Positions 35,596 through 44,490 are shown, counted from the stretch's first letter. The stretch is 64,000 nt of DNA from Bacillus sp. X1(2014) (GCF_007678255.1 NZ_VEED01000004.1:62001-126000), one strand, 5' to 3'. Notes: generated by a model from the sequence alone, not told the origin. Made by a program: numbers and translations.

Positions 35596-38019
35596 TTATG
35601 CTTTTAACTTAATTCTCTGAAGTCTGAGTGCGTTGAGAACAACCGATACAGAACTAAATGCCATTGCTGCACCGGCTAACCATGGTGCTAAGAAACCTGA
35701 TGCTGCGATTGGAATTCCTATGACGTTATATGCAAGCGCCCAGAAAAGATTTTGCTTAATATTTGTGATCGTCTTTTTACTCATAAAAATCGCGTCCGCA
35801 ATACTAGTTAAATCGCCACGAATTAGGGTAATATCTGCTGCTTCCATTGCCACATCGGTACCTGTACCAATTGCCATACCGATATCAGCTGTTGCAAGTG
35901 CCGGAGCATCATTAATTCCATCTCCGACCATGGCTACTTTTTTACCAGCTTGTTGAAGCTTTTTCACTTCTTCTGCCTTCCCTTCTGGTAATACTTCTGC
36001 TATGACTTTCTTGATTCCAACTTGATCCGCAATTGCTTGCGCGGTTTGGGTATTATCCCCTGTAATCATTACTACTTCTAATTCCATGCTATGCAAGCGG
36101 GAAATGGCTTCCTTAGAAGTATCTTTAAAGGTATCCGCTACGGCAACAATACCTGCATAGCGCCCATCGATGGCTATTAACATTGCTGTTTTCCCTTGCT
36201 TTTCCAAGTTCTCCATATTGGCCAGTACAGATTGAACATTGACACTATATTTTGCCATGAGTCTACGTGTCCCGATTAATAACTGCTTACCATTCACCAT
36301 TGACTGTATACCGAAACCAGGAATAGCTTCGAAACTATCAGACGAACCAAGGTTTATTCCTTTTTCCTTTATACCTTTCACAATTGCTTCGGCAAGTGGA
36401 TGTTCAGAGTTTCTTTCCGCCGTACCGACCAGCGTTAGCAATTCATTTTCGTTAACGCCTTCTGCAAAAATAACATCTGTTAAAGAGGGTTTTCCGTTGG
36501 TAACTGTACCTGTTTTATCAAGTATTATCGTATCTAAGCGATGAGTTGTTTCAAGATGTTCCCCTGCTTTAAATAATATCCCAAATTCGGCTGCACGACC
36601 TGAGCCCGCCATAATCGAAGTTGGTGTAGCTAATCCCAATGTACAAGGGCAAGCGATCACTAATACTGCAATAAATTTTTCAAGAGCATCCGCAAAATCA
36701 CCAGGATTTATAGCAAAATACCATACAAGGAAAGTAATTATCGCTATGCCTACAACGATTGGCACAAATATTCCTGAAATCACATCAGCTAACCGCTGAA
36801 TAGGCGCTTTAGAACCTTGTGCTTCTTCAACCACCTTAATAATTTGAGCTAATGCTGTATCTTTACCAACTTTTGTTGCTTTCATTTTCAAGAAACCATT
36901 TTTATTAATTGTTGAACCAATAACGGTATCTCCCACTGTTTTATCTATTGGAATACTTTCACCCGTTAACATTGATTCATCAAGGGCAGACCTGCCTTCC
37001 ACAATTTCGCCATCAACCGGCACTTTTTCACCTGGTTTCACATAAACAATATCCCCTTGTAAAACTTCCTCAATCGGGATTATCATCTCTTGACCATCAC
37101 GAACGACTGTTGCATTTTTCGCCTGTAGTCCCATTAATTTTTTAATCGCCTCAGACGAACGTCCTTTAGCCTTTGCTTCAAAAAGTTTCCCTAATATAAT
37201 TAAGGTAATTAGAACAGCGCTTGTTTCATAATAGAGTTCTACCATATGAGCACCGGAACCAATGGAGCTAATACTTAAATATAAACTATAAAAATATGCA
37301 GCTGATGTCCCCAATGCAACAAGCACATCCATATTTGCACTCTTATTTCTTAACGCTTTATAAGCTCCCACATAAAACTGTTTACCAACGATGAATTGTA
37401 CTGGTGTTGCAAAAGCTAATTGAACCCATGGATTCATTAACATATCTGGCAGCCAAATAAACTGTGTAAATTCAAAGTGGCTAACCATCGCCCACAACAA
37501 AGGGAATGACAAGATAAGAGAAAAAATAAACTTACCTTGCTGCTTTTCAATTTCTTTTTGACGATGGTCAACCTGTTCTCCTGCATTTTCTTTCTTTTGT
37601 TCCAGGGTATACCCTAGCTTTTTAATAGCCTCTTTCATTTCGGGGATAGAAACCTGTTCAGGATTATATTCCACAAGAACTGTTTCTAACGCGAAGTTGA
37701 CAGGCGCTTTTTCAACGCCCTCTAATTTGTTTAGTCTTTTTTCAATTTTATTGGCACATGCCGCACAGGTCATTCCGGTTATATCAAATTCCACTTTTTC
37801 TTTTACAACATCATAACCTAAAGACTGGATTTTCTTTTGGAAATCCTGTTCAGATGCCACTTCTGGATCATATTTGATGGTGGACTTTTCAAGCGCTAAA
37901 TTAACATTAGCCTCTTTTACACCCTCCACTTTTTGGAGTCCCTTTTCAATTCTTGTGGCACAAGCTGCACAGGTCATTCCGGTTATTTGTAAGGTTGTTT
38001 CTTTTATTTCATTATTCAT
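35596..38019 (-). CDS. copA: Copper-exporting P1B-type ATPase
   Basis: An 807-aa P-type ATPase with two heavy-metal-associated domains, each with CxxC (C17/C20 and C85/C88 in GMTCAAC). Eight membrane helices follow, with the CPC ion site (VIACPCTLGLATPTS), the phosphorylation site DKTGT, the HP locus (SEHPLAEAIVKG) and GDGINDAPAL. This is the CopA type that pumps Cu(I) out of the cytoplasm. Upstream on the same strand are copZ and csoR, and a CsoR-type site precedes copA itself. ATG 38019 follows GAGGTGG. Confidence 0.97.
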   Translation of the reverse strand: MNNEIKETTLQITGMTCAACATRIEKGLQKVEGVKEANVNLALEKSTIKYDPEVASEQDFQKKIQSLGYDVVKEKVEFDITGMTCAACANKIEKRLNKLEGVEKAPVNFALETVLVEYNPEQVSIPEMKEAIKKLGYTLEQKKENAGEQVDHRQKEIEKQQGKFIFSLILSFPLLWAMVSHFEFTQFIWLPDMLMNPWVQLAFATPVQFIVGKQFYVGAYKALRNKSANMDVLVALGTSAAYFYSLYLSISSIGSGAHMVELYYETSAVLITLIILGKLFEAKAKGRSSEAIKKLMGLQAKNATVVRDGQEMIIPIEEVLQGDIVYVKPGEKVPVDGEIVEGRSALDESMLTGESIPIDKTVGDTVIGSTINKNGFLKMKATKVGKDTALAQIIKVVEEAQGSKAPIQRLADVISGIFVPIVVGIAIITFLVWYFAINPGDFADALEKFIAVLVIACPCTLGLATPTSIMAGSGRAAEFGILFKAGEHLETTHRLDTIILDKTGTVTNGKPSLTDVIFAEGVNENELLTLVGTAERNSEHPLAEAIVKGIKEKGINLGSSDSFEAIPGFGIQSMVNGKQLLIGTRRLMAKYSVNVQSVLANMENLEKQGKTAMLIAIDGRYAGIVAVADTFKDTSKEAISRLHSMELEVVMITGDNTQTAQAIADQVGIKKVIAEVLPEGKAEEVKKLQQAGKKVAMVGDGINDAPALATADIGMAIGTGTDVAMEAADITLIRGDLTSIADAIFMSKKTITNIKQNLFWALAYNVIGIPIAASGFLAPWLAGAAMAFSSVSVVLNALRLQRIKLKA

Positions 38020-38036
38020 TGATATCCACCTCTTTC

Positions 38037-38053
38037 ATACGGGTAGGGGGTAT
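38037..38053. promoter_or_regulatory. CsoR-type operator upstream of copA
   Basis: atacgggtagggggtat carries the GC-rich core flanked by ATAC/GTAT arms typical of CsoR boxes. It lies between copZ and copA, 18 bases before the copA ATG. Confidence 0.7.
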
Positions 38054-38104
38054 ATTTTATTACTAAAGATAACGTGCGTTTCGGGGCACGTTAGCTTTAA
38101 TATC

Positions 38105-38311
38105 CTATTCAACATCATAGCCCTGGTCATCAATTGTTTCTTTGATCTTGCTTAAGGGAACTTCGGCAGGGGTAAATTCAACATCGACTGTTCCTTCTGC
38201 TAACTTAACCGTAACAGAATGAACACCATCAAGTTTTCCAACATTACCTTCAATCGAATTTACACAATGACCACAAGACATTCCATTAACCTTTAAATTA
38301 ATCTTTTCCAT
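38105..38311 (-). CDS. copZ: Copper chaperone CopZ
   Basis: A 68-aa single HMA domain with the Cu(I) motif C13-G-H-C16 (GMSCGHCVNSIEG), the KLAEGTVDVEF strand and a C-terminal IDDQGYDVE. It hands Cu(I) to the N-terminal domains of CopA. It lies between csoR and copA, 18 bases after csoR. ATG 38311 follows GGGAGAG. Confidence 0.95.
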   Translation of the reverse strand: MEKINLKVNGMSCGHCVNSIEGNVGKLDGVHSVTVKLAEGTVDVEFTPAEVPLSKIKETIDDQGYDVE

Positions 38312-38329
38312 TAATAATCACTCTCCCAT

Positions 38330-38650
38330 TTATTTTTTCATTAATTTTTCTATAGTTAAAAGAAATTCATCTAAAACTTCTGTATCACCCTCGTTTATTC
38401 GTTCCAATACACAAGTTTTTAAATGACCATCTAGAAGAATTTTTGCCACACTGTTTAAAGCAGATTGTGTAGCTGAAATTTGCATAACAACATCATCACA
38501 ATAAGTGTCTTTTTCAATTAATCCTTTAATCCCTCGAATTTGACCTTCAATTCGATTTAAACGAGTAACCAAGTTTTTCTTTACTTTATCGGAATGATGA
38601 CTCTTTCTTTCATTAGAAAGATGACAATCATGATTCATGTTTTCATTCAT
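38330..38650 (-). CDS. csoR: Copper-sensing repressor CsoR
   Basis: A 106-aa all-helical repressor with the Cu(I) ligand set C51, H76, C80 (TYCDDVV and DGHLKTC) and the RLNRIEGQIRGIKGLIEKD DNA-contact region. Extra His residues in the N-terminal tail (NHDCHLS, SHHS) could bind metal but are outside the core. Cu(I) binding releases it from DNA and derepresses copZ and copA. It is first in the operon, and its promoter carries an operator between -35 and -10. Confidence 0.95.
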   Translation of the reverse strand: MNENMNHDCHLSNERKSHHSDKVKKNLVTRLNRIEGQIRGIKGLIEKDTYCDDVVMQISATQSALNSVAKILLDGHLKTCVLERINEGDTEVLDEFLLTIEKLMKK

Positions 38651-38676
38651 TCAACCTCACCTCCACATTCTCAATT

Positions 38677-38702
38677 TACTATACCCCCCTATAGTATGTC
38701 AA
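38677..38702 (-). promoter_or_regulatory. csoR promoter with CsoR operator
   Basis: A perfect tactata...tatagta inverted repeat enclosing six C lies at 38677-38696. On the minus strand TTGACA (38702-38697) abuts it as a consensus -35, with a TAGTAAAT-like -10 beyond it, so bound CsoR would cover the spacer. This is the usual autoregulatory layout. Confidence 0.8.
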
Positions 38703-38749
38703 GAGATTAAAAAAAGTGCAGGGTTGAAAAATACCCACTGCTCTTTTCA

Positions 38750-39643
38750 CTATTTCGATAGAATTTTTGCGCTCCGTTTGGTTAGGCTAATAAATTTAGT
38801 TTCGCTAACAAATGTAGAACCCAACAGAAGTGCACCACCCAGCATTTGAATAGTAGTCATATGTTCTTGGATGATAATTGCAGAAATCAATATAGCTACA
38901 AATGGGTCTACATAACTTAGCATAGCTATACTCTGCCCTTTTAATTTTTCCATACCAGAGAAAAATAACAAAAATCCAATCCCTGTATTGACAATCCCTA
39001 AAATTATAATATAAGGAATGGAAGAACCTGATACTTCAAAGATACCAAAGCCCGAAGTCAAGAAAACATATGGCATTAACAGTAAAGTGGTTGTTCCAAG
39101 CTGAATGATGGTAAGCTCTAACTTTCCCATATCTCTAATAAATTTATTTAAAAGTAATAACGCAGCATAAAAAGCACCTGCGATTAATCCAAATGAAAGT
39201 CCAAGTATATCATCTGATTTGGATGTACTCACTCCTTCACCTACAATCATTAACATACCTACGATCGCTACTCCAATACACACAATTTTTTTAATGGATA
39301 GTTTTTCCCGAAGTACAAAGGGAGAAAGAATTATCACAAACACCGGTGCAAAGTAATAACCTAGCGTTGCATTGGCAATTGTCGTATAGTCATACGATTG
39401 ATAAAGAAAAATCCAATTTCCACCCAATGCAATACCTGAAAGTATCAAAAATAAAGCATTAGATTTTACTAAATTCCATGCAATTTTTTTCTTCATCAAC
39501 AAGAATATTAGCAGTAAAAATACGCATCCAAGGAAACTGCTTAGTAAAGCCCTTTCGCTCGATGATAGATCAATGAATCGAACAACCAGACCAATTGTAC
39601 TAAAAATAATCATTGATAATATAAACTGAATTTTAGATTTCAT
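38750..39643 (-). CDS. EamA/DMT family transporter
   Basis: A 297-aa ten-helix DMT carrier with two EamA repeats (FILSMIIFSTIGLVVRFIDLS at the start, LGLSFGLIAGAFYAALLLLNKF for the second). A charged C-terminal tail ends KRSAKILSK. ATG 39643 was chosen because TAGGAG is 6 bases upstream; an in-frame TTG lies just before it. It is divergent from a LysR-type gene with about 180 bp between starts, so the two probably form a regulator/exporter pair. Confidence 0.88.
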   Translation of the reverse strand: MKSKIQFILSMIIFSTIGLVVRFIDLSSSERALLSSFLGCVFLLLIFLLMKKKIAWNLVKSNALFLILSGIALGGNWIFLYQSYDYTTIANATLGYYFAPVFVIILSPFVLREKLSIKKIVCIGVAIVGMLMIVGEGVSTSKSDDILGLSFGLIAGAFYAALLLLNKFIRDMGKLELTIIQLGTTTLLLMPYVFLTSGFGIFEVSGSSIPYIIILGIVNTGIGFLLFFSGMEKLKGQSIAMLSYVDPFVAILISAIIIQEHMTTIQMLGGALLLGSTFVSETKFISLTKRSAKILSK

Positions 39644-39767
39644 CGTCAACTCCTACACTGTCAGGTCTTTTTTCCATCATATCACTCACATAAAACATAT
39701 CTTTAGATACCCATCCCTTTCAAACTTGATATTTCATTGGGATTAGCATAGCATACTCATATGTATT

Positions 39768-39811
39768 ACAAAATTGAATGTTTCTCATGTTAGATATGAC
39801 AAAATTGAATG
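39768..39811. repeat. Two direct repeats acaaaattgaatg in the EamA/LysR intergenic region
   Basis: Identical 13-bp copies at 39768-39780 and 39799-39811, 31 bp apart (about three helical turns), just before the lysR start. Such phased repeats often reflect two regulator half-sites on one face of the helix. Confidence 0.55.
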
Positions 39812-39826
39812 CGAAAGAGGAAAAAT

Positions 39827-40696
39827 ATGAATATCCAAAAATATATGGCATTTGTCAAAGCAGTAGAATTTGGGAGCTTTACAAGAGCTGCTGATGCATT
39901 AAATTATACACAGTCTGGAATCAGCCGTATGATTAGCGATTTAGAAACGGAATGGGGGGTTTTCCTTTTTGAAAGAGGACGCGCTGGTATCAGTTTAACA
40001 TCTGATGGATTAAAGTTACTGCCTCATTTAAAACGAATATGTAATGAACATGAAAATTTAATGATGCAGGTAGAGGAATTAAACAATATTCAATCTGGGA
40101 TGATCCGTATTGGAACATTTTCAAGCGTGGCAACCCATTGGCTACCTATTATTATTAAATTCTTTAAGAAGGACCATCCCAATATTGATTTTGAACTGCT
40201 GTTAGGAGATTATACAGAAATAGAAAGCTGGATTATAGAGGGACGTGTTGACTTTGGATTTTTACGGCTACCGACAAAGGCAGAAATTGAAACTATCTTT
40301 TTGGAGCAAGACCGATTGCTGGTTGTAATTCCTCAAGATCATCCGCTTGCTAATTGCGATAAGTTTCCAGTCAGCGAATTATTGAACAATCCATTTATGC
40401 TATTGGAAAAGGGAGCTAAAGCAGAAATCTCAGAAATTTTTGAGAGGCACCAAATTTCACCTCAAATCCAATTTACAACATGGGATGACTATGCCATTAT
40501 GTCAATGGTGGAAAATGGGCTGGGAATCAGTATATTACCAGAATTGATTTTACACCGTATTCCTTACCAAGTTTTAGTAAAAGAGCTTGAAGTTCCTGCT
40601 TTTCGAAATATTGGGATTGCTATGAGAGAGCATAAATCACTTTCACTTGCATCCAAGAGATTTTTAGAATATTTACCATATAGAAAGAGAGATTGA
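39827..40696 (+). CDS. LysR family transcriptional regulator
   Basis: A 289-aa LysR protein with the N-terminal winged helix (GSFTRAADALNYTQSGISRMISDLETEWGVFLFER across residues 17-51) and a periplasmic-binding-like effector domain (GMIRIGTFSSVATHWLP onward). ATG 39827 follows AAAGAGG, and the in-frame codons from 39809 have no such signal. It is divergent from the EamA exporter gene, which it presumably activates in response to an exported metabolite. Confidence 0.88.
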   Translation: MNIQKYMAFVKAVEFGSFTRAADALNYTQSGISRMISDLETEWGVFLFERGRAGISLTSDGLKLLPHLKRICNEHENLMMQVEELNNIQSGMIRIGTFSSVATHWLPIIIKFFKKDHPNIDFELLLGDYTEIESWIIEGRVDFGFLRLPTKAEIETIFLEQDRLLVVIPQDHPLANCDKFPVSELLNNPFMLLEKGAKAEISEIFERHQISPQIQFTTWDDYAIMSMVENGLGISILPELILHRIPYQVLVKELEVPAFRNIGIAMREHKSLSLASKRFLEYLPYRKRD

Positions 40697-40831
40697 AAAA
40701 GTTTGCAGGAGAAATTTTAGCACAGTCAGTAAATAAAAATCTTGATATAAGATTCTAGTATAAGAGCCCTTCCCTCCCCTGATTTTTTACATAGATTGTA
40801 ATGAATGAGTATAAATTGGAGGGATTTATTT

Positions 40832-41323
40832 ATAAAAAAAATTATTATGAACGAGGCTATTCAGTCAAAAGAAGTGCGACTCGTATCAGAAAGCGGACAA
40901 CAAGTGTTACCCACTGTTCAAGCGCTTGATATGGCGTTTGAAATGGGATTAGACCTTATCCAAATCAGTGAATCAGATCCGCCAGTTTGTAAGATTTTAG
41001 ATGGCGGAAAATACAAATTTGATTTAAAGAAAAAAGAAAAACAGAGCAAACAGAATCAGAGAACAATAGAAACAAAGGAAATACGGATGACCATCACCAT
41101 TGACGAAAATGACCTCCAAACAAAGATAAAAAGCGCAATTGCCTTTTTAACAAAAGGTTTTCACGTAAAGGTAAGCGTTCGTTTTCGTGGAAGAGAAATC
41201 ACGCATTCAAAACTCGGCGAAGAACTTCTCGATAATTTTTGCCAAGAGGTTAGCCACTTGGTGAATTCTAGATCAAACCCAACATTGCAAGGACGCATGT
41301 TATCGATTTTGTTAAAACCATAA
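40832..41323 (+). CDS. Translation initiation factor IF-3 paralogue, probable AUA start
   Basis: IF-3 N domain (MNEAIQSKEVRLVSESGQQVL, DMAFEMGLDLIQISESDPPVCKILD) and C domain (KEIRMTITIDENDLQTKIKSAIAFL, VKVSVRFRGREITHSKLGEELL). It is solitary: rpmI and rplT, which follow infC in Bacillaceae, are absent, so this looks like a second IF-3 gene. GGAGGG lies at 40818-40823. The only in-frame codon at proper distance (8 bases) is ATA 40832; the next ATG, 40847, is 23 bases away, and ATG 40805 precedes the ribosome binding site. infC is known for AUU-type starts used for autoregulation. From ATA the protein is 163 aa, normal length. Confidence 0.85.
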   Translation: MKKIIMNEAIQSKEVRLVSESGQQVLPTVQALDMAFEMGLDLIQISESDPPVCKILDGGKYKFDLKKKEKQSKQNQRTIETKEIRMTITIDENDLQTKIKSAIAFLTKGFHVKVSVRFRGREITHSKLGEELLDNFCQEVSHLVNSRSNPTLQGRMLSILLKP

Positions 41324-41334
41324 AAAGAGTTACA

Positions 41335-41376
41335 GAAATAAGCCGAAAAACCAAATTGGGAAAATCGGCTTATTTC
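41335..41376 (+). terminator. Terminator of the IF-3-like gene
   Basis: A perfect 12-bp stem (gaaataagccga / tcggcttatttc) with an 18-nt loop, 12 bases after the stop; the T run is inside the 3' arm. Confidence 0.75.
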
Positions 41377-41530
41377 CATATACAATGGTTTTTTGGCTTT
41401 ATGTTAAGGGTTTGCTTTGTACAAAAACCTAGCATCACTTAAAAATTGAATAGATACATTCATGAAATTTGTTTTCTATACTCATTATTATCCTTGAGGT
41501 TCTTCATCAGTTTTGGATTCTAAAATATCA

Positions 41531-42460
41531 TTATTTCTCATCGGATAGCTCTAATTCCCATCGTTCTTCTACTAATTTCGATCCAGTCCACTCAAAATTT
41601 TGTTTTTCTTCTGTTAATCTAAAATTATATTTTTGGTATAGATGACGAGCAGCGCCTAAAACACTTACCGTCCATAGGAAAACATGTTTGTATCCTTGTT
41701 TTTTACAGAAATCGATGGCAGTCTCTATCAGTTTCTTACCTATCCCTAACCCATGATAATTTTCATCCAAAATAAACCATCTTAATTGGGCCACCTGATC
41801 GTTTGATTTGGTAATCGCGATTGAACCCGCCACTTTACCATCTACTTCAGCAATCCACAGTTCTCCTCCTTCTGAATTGATCATAAATTCAGTCAAGCCC
41901 TTCATGACGTAATATTCAAACATTCGTCCAAACTTATATGTATTTTCGTACAAGGTCCCATGAAGGTGTCCCACGAAACCAACATCTCCTGGTTGAAAAG
42001 TTCGAATGGATACCTCTGATTGAGATGTATGCTCTTTAGTGAAAATAGATTCTATCGTTTCCATGGAACTGATCAGCTTAGTCAAATCACGATTAGATAT
42101 TTCTTGAGTCATTTTTCCTACTTCACGATTAGCATTATCAACTAAATCATTAAAAATTTCTTTACCATTGTCAGTGAGATAAAGTATGTATTGGCGTTTA
42201 TCGTCAGATGCTTGCTTTTTATTAATAATGTTTTCTTCCTCAAATTTTTGAAGGATTCGGCTCATCTGCCCACGGTCTATTCCAAGATTTTCTCTAACTT
42301 CCGTTGCAGTACAACCGTTTCTAGAATTGATTTCAGTTATCACACGTGCCTCTGTTAACGGAAAAGGTTTATTATAAATTTCTTGATCAATTTTACCAAG
42401 GACATTGGCATAATACCGATTGAATCTCCGAATTTTTTCTACACATTGAAGTTTTTCCAT
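41531..42460 (-). CDS. MarR-GNAT fusion: HTH regulator with acetyltransferase domain
   Basis: A 309-aa two-domain protein. Residues 1-145 are a MarR winged helix (PLTEARVITEINSRNGCTATEVRENLGIDRGQMSRILQKFE across about 34-75, wing SDDKRQYILYLTDNG). Residues about 150-305 are a GNAT acetyltransferase with the acetyl-CoA loop GLGIGKKLIETAI and a C-terminal ARHLYQKYNFRL. Such fusions regulate their own transcription and acetylate an unknown substrate, possibly the molecule they sense. A perfect palindrome lies 55 bases upstream of ATG 42460. It is monocistronic. Confidence 0.88.
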   Translation of the reverse strand: MEKLQCVEKIRRFNRYYANVLGKIDQEIYNKPFPLTEARVITEINSRNGCTATEVRENLGIDRGQMSRILQKFEEENIINKKQASDDKRQYILYLTDNGKEIFNDLVDNANREVGKMTQEISNRDLTKLISSMETIESIFTKEHTSQSEVSIRTFQPGDVGFVGHLHGTLYENTYKFGRMFEYYVMKGLTEFMINSEGGELWIAEVDGKVAGSIAITKSNDQVAQLRWFILDENYHGLGIGKKLIETAIDFCKKQGYKHVFLWTVSVLGAARHLYQKYNFRLTEEKQNFEWTGSKLVEERWELELSDEK

Positions 42461-42515
42461 CTTTCTACCACCTTAATATTCAGAATATTTAACATTAAAA
42501 ATAGTATATGGAATT

Positions 42516-42534
42516 TAGTTGACTTAGTCAACTA
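42516..42534. promoter_or_regulatory. MarR-type operator of the MarR-GNAT gene
   Basis: tagttgac-tta-gtcaacta, a perfect inverted repeat with the TTGACTTAGTCAA core common for MarR-GNAT proteins. Confidence 0.8.
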
Positions 42535-42678
42535 TATGTCATCATAAAGAAACTACTGCTCAATGTTTCCTTTTTCGGTTATATAGAAAAACAGCCTGAG
42601 TCTTTTTTGACATCAGGCAACTAAAGGCTTTTTACAATAAATTTACATTTTATCAACTTATTATTAATAAAACTCTTC

Positions 42679-42778
42679 TATAATGATGGTAACAAGGATG
42701 ATTTTGAAAGGAGTGGGCTGCATGCTCGAGTTCATGATTAGAATTGTTATCTTGATTCCCATTTGTATTTTAATGTAA
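42679..42778 (+). CDS. Possible 18-aa membrane peptide with promoter
   Basis: ATG 42722 opens the peptide MLEFMIRIVILIPICILM (stop 42776-42778). It follows AAAGGAG at 8 bases, and a consensus TATAAT lies at 42679-42684, giving a plausible 30-nt leader; no good -35 was found. The product is a single hydrophobic helix. Short hydrophobic peptides of this kind include type I toxins and membrane-enzyme regulators. It could also be the start of a decayed gene. The feature spans from the -10 element to the stop. Confidence 0.4.
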
Positions 42779-42934
42779 TGTCGATGTACTTCTATACTCA
42801 TCTTCCCTATCAAGGAAAGGTATATATACATGCATACCCCTGCTACTATTCTTCCCTATTCTCTCCACTCGACTTAGTCATTCCGGAACGTAAACATTTT
42901 CAAAATCACACCATTCCATTCATCAATTTTAAAC

Positions 42935-43468
42935 TTACTCTGGAAGCTGCTGGTACGCTAATTTCATAATAATTTCCTCATGATCCGGATATTTTTGGAT
43001 GAGTTCATCTTGTGTAAACAATTCAAAGTCTCGAAATTCGAACCCTGGAGAAACCATACACCCCACCAGGGAGAATGTATCCTCTTCCATCACAGACGAT
43101 CCAAAAATTGAATTCTTCTTCACTAGGATTTGAGGTACTTCACCTTTTTCCAAATTCAATCCTAATTTCAATTCCTGGTATTTTCCATTTTCATCGATCA
43201 CATGTATCGTTAACGGACTGCCCGCGTGAAAGTACCATAGTTCGTCAGACTTAAGCCGGTGAAAATGGGAAACATCATCTGAAGTTAATAGAAAGTAAAT
43301 ACTTGTATATAACTTGCGTTGGCCCTCAAACGTAACGGATAGTTCTTTATCTGTGATTTGTTCATCTGACTCAAACGTCCTTTTGTAATATCCTCCTTCT
43401 GGATGTGGCGTAAGTCCTAGCTTGGACACCCAGTTATGTACTTCTTTAAGATGCACGGCGGCAATCAC
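42935..43468 (-). CDS. Cupin protein of the DUF985 (cupin_5) family
   Basis: A 177-aa cupin: LGLTPHPEGGYYKRTFES at the N-terminus, then a IYFLLTSDDVSHFHRLKSDELWYFHAGSP segment around residues 56-84 that holds the His/Glu metal or ligand site, and VSPGFEFRDFEL near the end. YML079w-like proteins have this fold; the ligand is unknown. The start is uncertain: GTG 43468 overlaps the AAGGAG ribosome binding site, and GTG 43456 is 11 bases after it. I report the longer form but favour GTG 43456. Confidence 0.85.
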   Translation of the reverse strand: MIAAVHLKEVHNWVSKLGLTPHPEGGYYKRTFESDEQITDKELSVTFEGQRKLYTSIYFLLTSDDVSHFHRLKSDELWYFHAGSPLTIHVIDENGKYQELKLGLNLEKGEVPQILVKKNSIFGSSVMEEDTFSLVGCMVSPGFEFRDFELFTQDELIQKYPDHEEIIMKLAYQQLPE

Positions 43469-43569
43469 TCCTTTTCCTTAATTGACACAATAGGATTTGA
43501 GAATAAAACGCATAAAAAGAGCCCTGGAAGGACTCCAAAATACAAAGAAAATTCTTGATATTAATTTAT

Positions 43570-43680
43570 TCAAAATCCTTCCAATCCTTCAAACTCTTTA
43601 TCTTCTCCATAATAATCTGTATCATTTTCTCTATTGTTAAACCAACTATTTTTGAACCAACTAATAATTTTCGAGAACAT
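43570..43680 (-). CDS. Small amphipathic protein, 36 aa
   Basis: ATG 43680 follows AAGGAG at 8 bases. The peptide starts with an aromatic amphipathic helix (MFSKIISWFKNSWFNN) and ends with an acidic tail (DTDYYGEDKEFEGLEGF). It has no signal peptide. The two-part charge layout suggests a membrane-surface peptide. Family not recognised. Support comes from the ribosome binding site and composition only. Confidence 0.55.
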   Translation of the reverse strand: MFSKIISWFKNSWFNNRENDTDYYGEDKEFEGLEGF

Positions 43681-43907
43681 ATTAACCACTCCTTATGGAC
43701 AATGTAAATTTCAAAAAATGATTTGATATTGTTCTGTACTAGTTAAGAATAATAGTCCAATGTAAAAGAAGTATTAATTTGCTATAAATTATTGTTAATT
43801 TTTTATTACACTTACTTCTTTTTCTAACTTCAGCAAAAAAAAACAATTCAACATTCATGATCTACAGAGCCTATGAATAAAAAAGGCAAGTGACTAGCCA
43901 ACTCAAG

Positions 43908-44375
43908 TCACCTGCTCCTTCGTTTCAAATAATATAGAGTTCTTTTTATTTCTTTTTCAACTTTTTGAAAAAAAGTTTCCATATTCTTGTTAGCCCCGCT
44001 CTCTAAAAAGCGTTGTCCTGCTAATGCAATTGCCCCGGTTACCTCTGCTTCAGCTTGACAGTTCAATTTAGCCGCCCGCTCGAAGTCTTTTATATACAGG
44101 TCGGCTTTACCTGCGATTTCACCGATATTACCTGTACCTTTCACATGCAGCCGGTACAAGGAAGAGGACTTCTTTTCCTCGAGCCGAATCTCAAGAGTAA
44201 AGAGATCTTGAATCGGACCCATCTTGATTTCCAATTCCGCTTGATATACACCCTTTGATGTTTCAATAAAAGACTTACACCCAGGGATGGCGTTCCTTAG
44301 AACTTTTTCATCCTTTATATACTTCCATACAATGTTCCTTGGCAATCCGAATGTATACTCGTGATCAATTTTCAA
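43908..44375 (-). CDS. CoxG/SRPBCC family protein
   Basis: A 155-aa helix-grip protein of the CoxG (carbon monoxide dehydrogenase subunit G) group: HEYTFGLPRNIVWKYIKDEKVLRNAIPGCKS across about residues 5-36, then GVYQAELEIKMGPIQDLF, AGKADLYIKDF and a C-terminal IALAGQRFLE. CoxG in carboxydotrophs recruits the enzyme to the membrane. Here there is no CODH gene, so the role is unknown. I start at TTG 44375 because GAGGAGGGG lies 5 bases before it; an in-frame ATG 44396 precedes the ribosome binding site. Confidence 0.8.
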   Translation of the reverse strand: MKIDHEYTFGLPRNIVWKYIKDEKVLRNAIPGCKSFIETSKGVYQAELEIKMGPIQDLFTLEIRLEEKKSSSLYRLHVKGTGNIGEIAGKADLYIKDFERAAKLNCQAEAEVTGAIALAGQRFLESGANKNMETFFQKVEKEIKRTLYYLKRRSR

Positions 44376-44490
44376 CGTTACCCCTCCTCTAGCCATACGC
44401 TAAAAAAGTTTCATCTAAAATGGCAATCATTTATTTATATTCAAAGAAAAGCAGGATTGTTAAAAAATAATCTCAAAAACACAATAAAAA

